Origin: Spirometra erinaceieuropaei
Taxonomy: Eukaryota > Platyhelminthes > Cestoda > Diphyllobothriidea > Diphyllobothriidae
DNA length: 64,000 nt
Assembly (NCBI GenBank): GCA_902702965.1
Contig: CACRXP010000418.1
Span: 35,433-99,432 of the forward strand
Reading direction: 5' to 3'
This document shows, in pieces, positions 11,571-22,872 of the stretch. Both the position numbers and the translations under genes were made by a program. The notes under the pieces are model-generated. The model had not been told where the DNA came from. It ran no database searches and saw only the letters and a list, made by a program, of their open reading frames with translations. How positions within the stretch are numbered: the stretch's first letter is position 1; the number at the start of each line of letters is the position of its first letter.

Positions 11571-12585
11571 GCAAGGTAATGGGGCTTCCATGGAACTTTC
11601 GAAGATCTGGGAGAGTGGGAAGGCTAATTGGTCTGCGAGCTCATAGAGAACTTTTGCGGATATACCATCAAGACCAGGAGATTTAGTGGGTTGCAGCCGT
11701 CTCAGAGTTTTCCTTACTGCGCCCGTTGTGAACGTCACGGTGTTAATTGTACTTCCAGGTGGGGCAGTTTGCCGGTGTACTTTCTCATTAAAAGGCGATT
11801 CCTCGGTATACGCGGACGTGGAAGAACTCAGTCCAGTCGTAGGAATTAAGGTGTGTTAATAATTCGGTTGAGCGAGTTGATCGGAAATCGCGGAAAAAGT
11901 TATACTTTTGGGACGACATTTCGTCAGTCTCGAATTCCAACGTTGAAACAACTATGTCATGGTCTGAGCCCCCGAGTGGGCCTAGGGATGACACTGACGA
12001 TGGCAAGCAGCCTCTACAGAAAATTAAGTCAAGTATACTTGAGCCTCGGGTGGGAAAATCGACAACCTGATTCCACATCCCGACATCCACAGCCTTAAAA
12101 AAGTCATCGAACCTTCTGGGGCCTGAAGGCGGAGACCAGCGGACTTCAGGGAGATTAAAGTCACCCGCAACCAGTTGATACTTAAAGCTTAAGTCAGCCG
12201 CAGCATGAAATGCCTGTGAGAGTAAACGATCAAAATTGTCATTGGCGTTGGAAGGGCGATAGACGCAGCCAATGAGTAAGGAGAACTTATTTTTTAGTGC
12301 AACCTGGAGCCAGCAGCTTCCTTCTACTGCGGAAAAGTGCGGGAGGTCCAACGGCAAAAATGTAAGTGTTTGCTTAACGTAGACGCAGCTGCCCCCACCA
12401 CGGCTATCTTGGCGATCATTTCGAATGCAATTATATCCTAGAAGAGAGAGTTCGGAGTCAGCTACTGAGGCTGATGCCCACGTCTCAGTTACGAAAACAA
12501 TGGACGAACACCAGAGTCTGAAGCAAAGGCATCTTATTAAGCAAGGATCTGGCATTTAAAACAAAAAGTTTGAAGGGAAAGGCTG
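11571..12585 (-). pseudogene. LINE family C ORF2: APE endonuclease and start of RT, frameshifted
   Basis: The frame opens with LFVLNARSLLNKMPLLQTL, shifts, and continues as VFVTETWASASVADSELSL, RGGGSCVYVK, VAGDFNLPEVRW and SDHDIVVS. These are the expected metal- and phosphate-binding motifs (ETW, GDFN, SDH) of an AP-type endonuclease. A second frameshift near 11780 leads into TGAVRKTLRRLQPTKSPGLD, the conserved lead-in to RT. The sequence ends before the RT fingers are complete. Confidence 0.75.
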
Positions 12586-12606
12586 TTAGTTTTTGAGGGA
12601 GGTGGG

Positions 12607-13986
12607 CTACATCGTCGAGTTCTGGGCTGCCCACGGAGCAAACGATCCGGATGCAACCATCCGGTTCTGCAAAAAATTTTGTGGCATCAAAAAATTCTGA
12701 CGTGGATAAAAAGGGGTAGGAATTGGGGGAGGGAATGACGGGCAGGTAAACTGGTAACTATTGTTAGCTAACTTATTTTCAGCTGGAAATCCGCGGGGCA
12801 GATACTGCAACGTATTCCCGCCGGAACGAAACTGAGGATCGGATGAATTAACTGATTCAGTATGGACATTATGATGAGGAATTAATTGGTAAAACGGCCG
12901 TGGAGGAAACAAGTTAGGGGGTGGGGGACGCATTGTTTCCATTGGAGGAAGAGTTCTATTAAACGACGGAAAAATCGGCATATTCGGCCTAAATGCCTCA
13001 ATGTGAGGGCTGGGGGGCAGTTGCGAACCCGCTACGTTTTGAGTCGGGATATTTGAGGTACTGTTAGCCGATTGTGGAGGAAAACATTTTATAATGGTGC
13101 TGGATTTATTGGGTGTCGGAGTGGCTGAGACAGCAATTGGATTTGCCTTTGACTTAGACACATGCTTAGGCTTACTAGGGGTTGCTGGGGGAGTCGATAG
13201 AGGCGTGTTTATACCAGGCGTGATGGTGTGTTTAAAGAGGTCAGCATTAAAAGTAGTCGAACTCCCTACGGAATTGACTATGCCGTGACTTGCAGATGCC
13301 GCAGGTGGTGTTGTAGAGGATTTATTCAGACTGACAGTTGGTGTCATTATCTTGGTGTTGGTTTTTGCCGACTTTAGTTTATTCAGTCTTCGCTGCAGGG
13401 GTGTGAGGTCTGGCGAAACGGAGCAGCGCCATTTACGGCAGAAGTCTCTAGTCATCTCCCTACTCGACAAGGTAAAATCGACTTCTATCATGGAGAAAAG
13501 GGTAACTAGTATCGGCGCATTACGGCTAAGCGGGCGAAGTCGCTTAGCTTGTGCAATACTAAAACTCAAGCCACAACTTTGTAGGAACAAATGCACTCCC
13601 TCCATAGCAGATAAGTGGCTCGGAATGTTTCGCAGTACGAAATTATGCTTGCGTTTAATTCTCTCCTCAGTTTCCGAACTTATTACCCCAATAAGTTTAA
13701 AAGCTTGTTCAAGCACTTTTTCAGAAGTGCTGTTTATGTCTCCATAAATCAGCTGATCGATTATTTCGCCGGCTGATGGCCTGCTACGACTAGCAGAGGC
13801 GTATTTTTGGACGACTGAAGGATCGAGAGGTTCTACATGTACTAAAGGGATTTGTGAGTTACTCAGATCTGCAGACGGCGAAGAACATATGCTGGCACCT
13901 GCTATGTCTTCAGTCACGATTTTAGCACCCAGAGACGGTGGGGAGGCCGCCAGCTTTCGCCTTTTAGCACGTGCTCTGCGGGGCAT
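12607..13986 (-). CDS. LINE family C ORF1 protein, 459 residues
   Basis: An uninterrupted frame from ATG at 13986 (three in-frame codons below a TTG) to TAG/TAA at 12607. The first 12 residues are strongly basic (MPRRARAKRRKL), like a nuclear or RNA-binding tail. Residues about 105-205 hold a conserved domain with ETEERIKRKHNFVLRNIP, QAKRLRPLSRNAPILVTLF and LTPLQRRLNKL. The same blocks occur in the ORF1 of LINE D at 18.78-19.06 kb. The C-terminal half is rich in Pro, Ser, Thr and Asn and low in complexity. I see no CCHC zinc knuckle. The probable role is nucleic-acid binding or chaperone activity in the retrotransposition particle, by analogy with other LINE ORF1 proteins. It is intact although its ORF2 is broken, which suggests fairly recent insertion or later damage. 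Confidence 0.65.
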   Translation of the reverse strand: MPRRARAKRRKLAASPPSLGAKIVTEDIAGASICSSPSADLSNSQIPLVHVEPLDPSVVQKYASASRSRPSAGEIIDQLIYGDINSTSEKVLEQAFKLIGVISSETEERIKRKHNFVLRNIPSHLSAMEGVHLFLQSCGLSFSIAQAKRLRPLSRNAPILVTLFSMIEVDFTLSSREMTRDFCRKWRCSVSPDLTPLQRRLNKLKSAKTNTKIMTPTVSLNKSSTTPPAASASHGIVNSVGSSTTFNADLFKHTITPGINTPLSTPPATPSKPKHVSKSKANPIAVSATPTPNKSSTIIKCFPPQSANSTSNIPTQNVAGSQLPPSPHIEAFRPNMPIFPSFNRTLPPMETMRPPPPNLFPPRPFYQLIPHHNVHTESVNSSDPQFRSGGNTLQYLPRGFPAENKLANNSYQFTCPSFPPPIPTPFYPRQNFLMPQNFLQNRMVASGSFAPWAAQNSTM

Positions 13987-14300
13987 TACAGACAAAAAAG
14001 TTTTTCGTTACGGAAGAAGGATCAAAACGTTGCCAACGTACGGAAAAGCGCACTGAATAGACAGTATTACTGTTTTTTAACTACAAAAACTAGAAAGCGG
14101 TAGTAGGGAAAGGATTCACTACAATGGATTTTTTACAAAATACGACTATTTTGCCAGACTGTCAAACAAAACTGTGAAAAAATTTTACCTTATATAGAAA
14201 GACGACTTTTAAAACGGACTTAAGTAAAAAAACAGACATTAATTACTTAAGAATATCCAGATAAATGCAGAGCTTCACTTATCTTTGAAATTGAGCTGCG

Positions 14301-14799
14301 CGCCTTGTCTATATGGACGACCGTGTCGACGACCTGGGTTGCAGCGCCATCGCGTTTGCTGGCGCTGGTAAACTCTGGAGTGTCATCAGGTGTGACACCG
14401 TTAGGCACACTTCAAGAGAGTTAACTGACTTAGCAGCTGATCTGTTCCATAGCTCCTAAGCTTTAACGGTGATAAGTGTGCGGTCCGGAGACTCCGCATC
14501 AGAAGGACCAACGAGGAAGACTGATCTTTCCGATACCTTTTTGGCGGACAACCCCTTTCAGGTGTTAAGTAACTGGAGGACCCTGGTGTTCAAATTCCTT
14601 CATTGCTTAGACCACCGACACATTGTTTAGAGACAACTAAAGGCGAGACCCAGGTGCTTTTCGGGCCGAGACGAGAATTCAGAAAAATGATAGGGAACCC
14701 CTCGGTAAAACCTCCTGTCATAAGTGGAGCATGACTTATAGGCCTGGCGTCCGCGCCTCAAGAAGTGTTATCATTTTATGGAGAACAGTGCAAACGAGG
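14301..14799. other. no gene recognised
   Basis: Possibly more of the LINE C 5' UTR. No coding motif seen. Confidence 0.25.
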
Positions 14800-15016
14800 A
14801 CTATGAGGGTGGGGAAGAATGTCGTTCATCTCTCTTACGAAGCCATAGTGACTGAACTTAATTTGTTTCCTTTAAGTCGTGGGCAACTGCGCGGTGATCT
14901 CATTTACCCCTTACAGATTGTTATAGGCCGTGAGCGCACTCTAGATTTCGATGACTTCTTCTAATTGGTTGGGATGGACCGTCTACGTGGTCATCCCTTT
15001 TAACTCTGCTGGAGAT
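14800..15016 (+). mobile_element. LINE C-terminal scrap (family A/B type)
   Basis: A short reading with TELNLFPLSRGQLRGDLIYP, then RTLDFDDFF, a stop, and RLRGHPF. This is the region after the RT thumb in families A and B (compare LFPLSYRQ and DFFEFAGTNQLRGH). It joins directly to LINE E. Confidence 0.6.
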
Positions 15017-16383
15017 TGATTCATAGTACTGAGTCCGAACCGGTCCCTTTCTTTCGCTCACTTTCAGATAGGACACTGAGTACAATCGATGTCTCCTCAG
15101 ATCTCATTAAGAAACACATAAGTCGTTTGAAAAACCCACACTGCTCAGGGGCGGGATTCCGATTTCGATTTTAAACAAGCATCCGACCTTCCAGTATTGC
15201 TTAGTCCTTTATTCTCGGTTTACATTTCAAAAGGATTCTTTCCTGAAACATGGAAGACGCCAATTATTATTCTTTTCTTAAAGTCTGGATCTCTGTCCGA
15301 TGTTAATAACTATCGAGGCGTGCACAAAACACCGTCTCTAGCAAAGATTTTTGAAAGGATAATTTTCAATGAAATTCGTGACCTCTGTTTAGCTAATCGG
15401 CTTCTGAGCTCTAATCAGCATGGATTTTTACCCGAACGTTCTTGCAATACTTGCCACTTGGCATTTCTTAATCCAATCACTTCTCTTCGTAATGAGCAGC
15501 AGTCAGTGGTAGTTATCTACTCTGATCTTAGCAAGGCCTTTGACAAGGTGCCCAAAGACGTCTTTTAGTTAATTTGGAAGCTCTCGTCATTCGGCCGCCT
15601 CTACTCGACTTCATCAGATTCCATCTGTCCAACTGATATCAGAAAGTCCTGGTCGGTAATAGTTACTCGACACATCACTCGACCACGAGTGGCGTACTTC
15701 AAGGAACGGTTTTGGGTCCGCTACACTTCCTTCTTTACATCAAGGATATTTCGACTGAACTCGGAAATTTGCAAGCTGCTATTTATGCCGATGACCTCAA
15801 GTGTGTTTATTCATATTCTAAGGACACCGCAAACACTTGTGTTGAAAACATTATTATCGATTTATTACGCTTAAGCAGCTGGGGTTCGACATGGAAGATG
15901 GAGTTTTCGTCATCCAAGTGTAGTTTCATTTCTTTTGGTTCTGCCAAACTTCCTGGTCCCATCATTTTTCAGAATAACCCACTCTCAGAATGCTTCACCA
16001 TAAAGGACCTGGGTCTAAGTTACACAAATAAGCTTGCTTTATCATCTCGTGCAGATAGAATCTCTGCCAAAGCCGCGCAGATATGTGGATTCATATCGCA
16101 TAATTTTTTCCTTCCGGAAATGAAGCTAAGACTTTATCAAATGTTTGTTCTTCCAGTCCTCGAATATTGCTGTCCTTTCTTCGGTTTAATGAACGCCTGC
16201 GACCGTAATAAAATCGAAAATGTTCAGAGGGTTTTCACCCGGAAACTGTTCTCTCAAGCTTCGTCCAGTATTTTTTATACTCAGAGATGTCAGCTGGCGA
16301 ACATGAAGTTTTTGTGGGTTAGAAGACTCGAAGCTAGCCTTTGCTTACTTTTTCACATCAACTGTAGCTCCAACACATGGTAG
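15017..16383 (+). mobile_element. LINE family E fragment (D-type RT), frameshifted
   Basis: Begins with HSTESEPVPF, matching IETDPIPL in LINE D just before RT, then FFPETWKTPIIILFLKSG, NNYRGVHKTPSLAKIF, QHGFLPERSCNT and LSKAFDKVP. A stop and frameshift at 15568-15700 follow, then GTVLGPLHFLLYIKDI, an intact IYADDLKCVYS active site, and the C-terminal domain to FLWVRRLEASLCLLFHIN. It is cut at 16383 where LINE B starts. Both its 5' part and its 3' end are missing. Confidence 0.75.
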
Positions 16384-17914
16384 AGAGCTGTTGCCCACTT
16401 AAGAGGGAGCTGCACAATTCTCGACCAGAGTGGGTGATGTCCGAAATAAAGAAGAATCTTAAATTGAAAAGGAGACTTTAGAAAAAGTACACCAGATATA
16501 AGCAACCGGAGCATTTCGCTGACTTCAAAAAACAGAGGAATATATGTCGGAATCTGTTGAGGAGGGAACGGACACAATTTGAGTCAAAACTTCTAAAAAT
16601 TCAAAAAAATTCTTTGGATACGTGAATAAGGCAAAACGCAACCGGGACTGCATTCCCTGCCTAAAAGATCGCCAGGGAAATACGTTGTCTGACAACTAAG
16701 ATAAAGCGAATCTGTTGTCCGAGGAGCCGGCTTTTGATGAAAGAGTTTACCCCCCCCCCCAATTGTCAAATCGAACAATACAATTAGTACGGGGGACTTC
16801 ACAACAAACACAGTAAGGAAAACTTTGAGTCAACTACGGCCCACTAAATCTCCTGTTCGGACGGCATGTTCGCAAAAGTCCTCAATGAACTCTCAGACCA
16901 ACTGACCTCTCCGTTATCCAGGATCTTCGGAACTTCGATGGAGACCGGGACTTTGCCTACCGACTGGAAGAAAGCAAATATATGCCCAGTATACAAAGGT
17001 GGCGATAGAACAGCCCCAAATATTTTCAGACCAGTGAGTCTCACAAGCATCAGTGGCATGTTGATGGAAAAAGTAATAAAAACGGAGCTGATGCGGCACC
17101 TCGAAGAAAATAACTTGGTCAGTTTACATCAGCACGGATTTCGAAGGGGTCGATCCTGTCTCACCAACCTCCTAGTATCCATGGAGCGCTGGACGAACTC
17201 AATCGACATGGGCTTATCAGTTGACGCCGTGTATATCGACTTCAAAAAGGCTTTTGACAGTGTTCCACACAGACGACTTATATGTAAACTACGTCAAGTG
17301 GTTGTGAATGGAAATCTGTTGAAATGGCTAACCGATTTTCTTACGGGCAGATATCAGCGTGTGTGTATCGGAAACGCTAAATCGGAATGGGCAACCGTGC
17401 ACAGTGGCGTTGCGCAGGGAAGCTTTCTGGGTCCAATTCTGTTCTTAATATATGTGAACGACTGCCTGGACTGTCTGAACTGCGAGCGAGTAATGTTTGC
17501 CGACAATATCAAATTGTGGAAATCAATAGAGAGGCCGGAAGACTTTGTACAGTTACAACACAATTTGAATCGCTTGCAAAAATGGTATGATGAGTGGTGT
17601 CTTAGCCTCAATCCTAACAAATGCCAACTTATCCGATTACATTCGAGCAACAGGAGGCCGTAGAGATTTGAATCTCAGTACTTTATAGGAGGTCACCAAC
17701 TCGAATTAGTCTACGAGTTAAGAGACCTCGGTGCGTGGATGACGTCAACTCTCAAACCATCCTCTCACTGCGCCAAGGTATCAAGGAAAGCTATGGGTAT
17801 CCTAGGCGCGATTAGAAGATCCTTCGTCAATTTTGACGAAGAACTTTTCGGACGAATATTTGGGGCATACGTTCGGCCGATGTTGGAATATTGTGTCCAG
17901 GCATGGTGTCCCTG
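16384..17914 (+). mobile_element. LINE family B fragment
   Basis: Starts after the endonuclease with EWVMSEIKKNLKLKRR and FADFKKQRNICRNLLRRE, passes NTVRKTLSQLRPTKSP, and contains most of RT and the first part of the C-terminal domain. It ends at about 17914 (LEYCVQAWCP). Both ends are truncated. Confidence 0.75.
16866..17913 (+). pseudogene. LINE family B reverse transcriptase, catalytic Asp lost
   Basis: An open frame from 16866 to a TAG at 17661, continuing in frame to a stop at 17911. RT blocks in order are QHGFRRGRSCLTNLL, AVYIDFKKAFDSVPHR, GVAQGSFLGPILFLIYVND, MFADNIKLW, CLSLNPNKCQL, then after the TAG LRDLGAWMTSTLKPS. The active-site box reads FADN where FADD is required, so the second catalytic Asp is Asn. 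This copy would be dead even without the stop. Confidence 0.75.
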
Positions 17915-18574
17915 AACGACAAGGTCAGCGCGCGCAGCACGATTTTGAAAAGATAAGTGAAAGTTATATTTTTGGATTCAATTTCTTAATCCCTTGCACA
18001 GTTTTCCAGTGTAGACCTGACGAAATTTTCTATTTTTTGTCATAAGTCTTCTTCGCTGCCTGTCGTGTTTCTGCGATTTGTCATAAAGCAGAAATCTATT
18101 GTCGCAGTTTTTCACCCAACATGGCCTCAATCCTATCAAGTCTTACCTGCATAAACAAAAGGTTTTCCTCGTAAAAATATAGATTAACATTATATTTTAA
18201 ACGATAAACCGTCTCCACTGACGGCTTTCATCGTCAGTTTATTGAGAATTATACTGTTATCTATTTTATCCTACATAGCCTCATTATCCAATTCAGATTT
18301 ATTCATAGTTCTGTTTTACCACCTACGAAATTGTCATTTGCCCGTATTTTTCTAGTTTGCATTCTGGTATTGAGTTAAACTTGCTTAGTATAAATTGTGC
18401 TGTCTGGTCCACCAATATTTGCAGCTTTCATAAATCGTTTCATCATACATAGCCTCATCAATATATCCTCGAAGTTTCGGCAGTTATCATCCATATAAAT
18501 ATTTGGACTTGAGTCTTGTATTGCGTTTTCGGCATGAAACCTCAAGCAACCCTTCGTCGAAATCTGAAGGAAAC
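17915..18574. other. AT-rich stretch, probable 5' region of LINE D
   Basis: No long frame in either strand. It lies directly before LINE D ORF1 and may hold its decayed 5' UTR and ORF1 start. The ORF1 frame is only open from about 18577. Confidence 0.3.
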
Positions 18575-19894
18575 TAAACTTCATCTGAAACCCATTGTTT
18601 ATATGAAAAAATTGATCTAGGGGCGCTTGATGATTTTAACAACTTTATGTCTCGTTGCGGATCAATTTTTTCTGTCCTTGGTGCCCTTCTTGACGGAAAT
18701 TTGCCAACGCTTACGTCTCAGCAGTGTGAGAAGCTCATGTCTCTCATTAACCTGGTTGCGACTGAGACTGAAGACAGGCACAAACGAAGTTTCAACTTTA
18801 TATTAAAAAACGTTCCCAAGAGTAGACAGCCAATTGATGTCGCCTTTCAATTCCTTTTTTCATGCGGCTTCAACTTTAGGGTCGCGGAAGCCAAAAGGCT
18901 TTCATCTAGGAGCAAGAATCCACCCATTCTTGTCAAACTCTTTTCATCGATTAAAGTGGATTTTATTTTCTCCCATTTGGAGCGATCAACTCAATATCTC
19001 AGGGCAAATAAACTTTTTATTAGTCGAGACCAGACTCCACTGCAACGAAAAATTTCTCCCATATTACCAAACGTAAAGCCACCCCCGAATTCTACCCAAA
19101 TGTCTTTTTCCTCTAAAGCAGTTTCTCCATCTGCTGTCGACCAAATCCCGCCTCTATCTACAGCGGCCCCAGTTCTATCTATCTCTTCGACTGATCACCT
19201 TATCACAGAGACGGTTAAAACTAGCCTCTTTAAAACTCCCCCACGGAGCAAGGATTGTTCAAATGCGGCTCCCAAATTTATAAGGGAGCTTGATCTTAGC
19301 AGTAAAGATGAGCTAGTCCTTGAAGCACAACCGGCTCCCAGCACTCAGAATAGGGATTTGGTTAATAAACTGACATCGAATCCACCCCGTTCCCACGCCT
19401 GGCCACTCAGGTCTGACCTTGCAGTTAGGTCTAATAAGCTAGATGAGAGTTCAGGGAGGTCTTTACCTGTTCCTATCCTGAATTCTCAACTTACCGCCAC
19501 AGTTTTGAAGCCCTCTTACACATCAGACTGCAAAATGCAAGTATATTGCATTGCTGATAAATTTTCCAATCCCGTTGCTAGCCTGACACCCCAAATAATA
19601 AAGCCCTTTCCTGATGTTAACTGTTTCCCGAAACCATAACGTCCGGCACCTAACATAAACTACCCCTCGTATTATGCTAACAATTCCCGAAATCCTATTT
19701 TCTTGTCTCCTATTTTTCCAACCCAACAAAATAGTTTTCCTCTTCCTGGGTCCTCCTCAAATGTTTTTCCACCTAATGCTGCATCTCTAGCTAGTAATTA
19801 CCCCATAAATTTTAGACCGCAGCAACTTTGTCCTCAAACAATTGCTCCGTTCCCTCAGCTTAATTTTCCACCTCCGGCTATTCCTTTTTTATAA
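18575..19894 (+). pseudogene. LINE family D ORF1, one in-frame TAA
   Basis: The frame is open from about 18577 through ATG at 18647 to a TAA at 19637-19639, then on in the same frame to TAA at 19892-19894. The central domain has ETEDRHKRSFNFILKNVP, AEAKRLSSRSKNPPILVKLF and RDQTPLQRKI, homologous to ORF1 of LINE C. The C-terminal part is Pro-, Ser- and Asn-rich. The real start is not certain. The final TAA overlaps the ORF2 frame, a -1 arrangement. Confidence 0.7.
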
Positions 19895-22767
19895 GAAGCA
19901 ATGAGCGGAACCTAAATATTAGGAATACGCTCAGTATTGTCTCTCTCAATGCAAGATCTGTCGTACAAAAGATGGCACACCTAAGAAGTGTAGCTGTTGA
20001 GTTTGACACAGACGTATTGTGCATTACTGAATCTTGGGCCCACTCTCTAATTTCAGATTCGGTACTTAACATAGATAGCCTTAGTTTATACCGCCAGGAC
20101 CGTGCCGACAGACGCGGCGGTGGATGCCTTCTTTACATAAGAGCATCACTTGGACAATCGCCTTATAACTTGAACATTTCCTCCTTCTCTGGAAATTTAT
20201 GTTTGGCTTCGGTAATCCTTCCTCAAAATAGGAAAGCCTTAGTCGGATGTGTATATAATCCTCCTTGTTCCTCCGGTAATGAAAGCCAACTTTGCGAACT
20301 CTTTGAAAAAATTGCAGAAACTTCTTTCGATGTCAAGATAATCGTAGGCGATTTTAATTTGCCAGAAATTGACTGGCACACACATACTTCTCCTCCTAAA
20401 TTCCAGAAGCTGCTTGACACAATTTACTTTTCAAACCTGACTCAATTAGTTCACTCTTCGACCAGAAATGATAGTGTTTTAGACTTAATTTTTACTAATG
20501 GCACCTTCCCTTTATCTATGGATTTTTATCATGACCTCTTTGCAAGTGATCATGCATTAATTCATTGTCGCCTTCCAGTTGCCATTTCCGCAAAGCCAAC
20601 AGTTCAACGTAGTATTTTTGACTTTGCTAATGTTAATAAGGATTAAGTAAATAACTTTACCTGCACTCTTGATTGGCACAATATTTTTTCAAATAATGAT
20701 CTAAATTTTTTCAACAATTTATTACAATGCGTAACAGAAGGTCTTCATAACCTTATTCCTCGGAAGATGTTCAAATCGAGTGCTAATTCCACCGTTATCC
20801 CACACTTTCTTAAAAACAGACTTAAAAAAGTTACGGAAGCAGTTTAAAGATCCTTCTGTGAGTTCATTATCAGTTCATCTAAGAATCGTTGAAATATTTG
20901 AACTAGCTTCGAAAATAAGGCTCGAGCGAGATAGGCGTAGAGAGTCTTTGGCCATTAATGATGTGAATTCTTCTAAATAAGTTGCTCAGATCTTCCGTCA
21001 GAGATCATCTGCTAAGTCCCACCAAGTCATTCCGCCCTTGCTTATTGCAAGTGATGCCTTCATTACAGAAGAGTCAGGCAAAGCAGAAATTTTAAATTCG
21101 TTCTTTGCCAAGCATTTCACCATTGAAACTGATCCGATCCCTTTAATTCCTTCGTTGTCTGATGCTTCTCTTATCTTCATTAATTTTTCCCCTGAATGTA
21201 TTCAAAAACTGAATAGTCATCTTCCTAACTCTCACTCAGTAGGTACGGACAATATTCCAAACTCTTTGATAAAACAACTAAGAGATTTTCCTCCTCTGCT
21301 TGGCAAAATCTTTTCAGTATTTCTCGTAAATGGCTTCTTCCCTGACTATTGGAAAACTTCTATTATTATTCCAGTATTTAAGTCTGGCTGTCGTTCTGAC
21401 GTACAGAACTATCGAGGTGTCCATAAAACACCCTCTCTCGCCAAAATCTCTGAAAAAATTATCGCCATAAAAATTACCGAATTTTGCATAGCTAATCAAG
21501 TTATTAGCCCTTCCCAACATGGTTTTTTACCAGATCGCTCTTGTGAAACATGTCATCTGTCGTTTCTCGATCTACTTACCTCTCTTCGCAATGATCACCT
21601 ATCTGTTGTCGTAATTTATTTTGATCTTAGTGAAGCCTTTGATAAAGTGCCACATAAAAGACTCTTGGTTAAATTGGAAGCTATGGGAATTCGCAGTCCA
21701 CTAATAGACTTTCTCAGGTCATACCTGTCTAATCGTAAACAAAAGGTTTTGGTGGGATCTTCACTTTCCAGTGAAAGTCCTATTGTGAGCGGTGTCCTAC
21801 AAGGTACCGTTTTAGGTCCTCTTTTGTTCTTACTTTACATAAATGATATTTCAGCAGCAGTTAAACATTCTCAATCATTTATTTATGCGATGATCTCAAA
21901 TGTGTATATTCATTCAATAAATCTACGAGCCTTCATTGCCTGGAGCAAATCCATGCTGACTTGCTTGCTCTCTCAGCTTGGAGCTCAAAATGGCTAATGG
22001 AATTCTCTCCGTCTAAATGTCGTTATATGTGTTTTGGACCAGATAGGCTACCCCAACCTGTGGTCTTTCAAGGAACACCTATGACTGAATGTACCACCAT
22101 CAAGGATTTAGGTTTAAGCTACACTAGTAATCTTGATCTCTCGCCGCACTCTGACAAAATTACAGCCAAAGCTGCCCAGATTTGTGGCTTTATTTCTTAC
22201 AATTTCTATCTTCCTGAAATAAAATTAGGGCTCTTTCGTATGTTTGTACTTCCCATTCTCGAGTATTGTTGCCCATTCTTTGGTTTGATGAATGAAGCCA
22301 GTCGTTTAAAAATTGAAAATGTTCAAAGACGTTTTTCAAAAAAACTTTTAGATAGGGAACATCCCAATATCTCCTACTCAGATAGGTGCCAACTAACTAA
22401 CCTAAAATTTTTATGGGTTCGAAGACTAGAAGCGGGCTTCTGTCTCCTCTTTCGCATTAATCATAGTTCAAATTTTCCTCGGATTTCAGCACTTACCCCT
22501 AGTAGTCGCCCATGCAATCTTCGCAACTCGTCTCTAATTATACCTCTTCCAGCGTCCTCCACCTCTAAGCGCTCCCTTTTTTTCGCTTCCAGGTATACTT
22601 TCCTCTGGAATAACCTTCCAATAAATATAAGATCTTCAGAAAATCTACACACCTTTAAGAGAAGGCTACGCCTTTATCTGAATACTGACCCGATTAAACT
22701 TTTCTTTTCCTCATCCTTCCCAGACAACTTTTTCTATGACACTGAGAAAGGGCCACCGGGAATTTAG
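19888..22767 (+). pseudogene. LINE family D ORF2: endonuclease and RT, four lesions
   Basis: The frame begins near NTLSIVSLNARSVVQKM. The endonuclease has ITESWAHS, RGGGCLLYIR, IVGDFNLPEIDW and SDHALIHC. A TAA at 20644 is followed by more in-frame coding, a frameshift near 20830 and a TAA at 20978. RT then shows NYRGVHKTPSLAKIS, QHGFLPDRSCETCHL, IYFDLSEAFDKVPHKR and GVLQGTVLGPLLFLLYIND. A single-base deletion near 21888 falls exactly in the YADD box (GCGATGAT for GCGGATGAT). The C-terminal domain is intact from 21961 (DLGLSYTSNLDLS, LPILEYCCPFFG, NVQRRFSKKLL) to EKGPPGI and a stop at 22765. Confidence 0.85.
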
Positions 22768-22872
22768 CATGCCGCTATTAAATTTCCGTATCTGTTCACG
22801 TTTCATTCTTTTATGAGCAGTCTCGCTACCTAAGATTCCTCACCAGAAATGTTAATTATTCCAATTTTTTAG

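Larger units (their letters stand above)
11567..14300 (-). mobile_element. LINE family C, ORF1 intact, ORF2 cut off in RT
   Basis: A minus-strand two-ORF LINE: probable 5' UTR from about 14300, ORF1 at 13986-12607, then ORF2 endonuclease and the first part of RT. The element stops abruptly at 11567 inside RT, next to the tail of LINE A. LINEs normally lose the 5' end, so loss of the 3' half points to a deletion or rearrangement when LINE A arrived. The rest of its RT is not found to the left of LINE A. The 5' limit is approximate. Confidence 0.7.
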
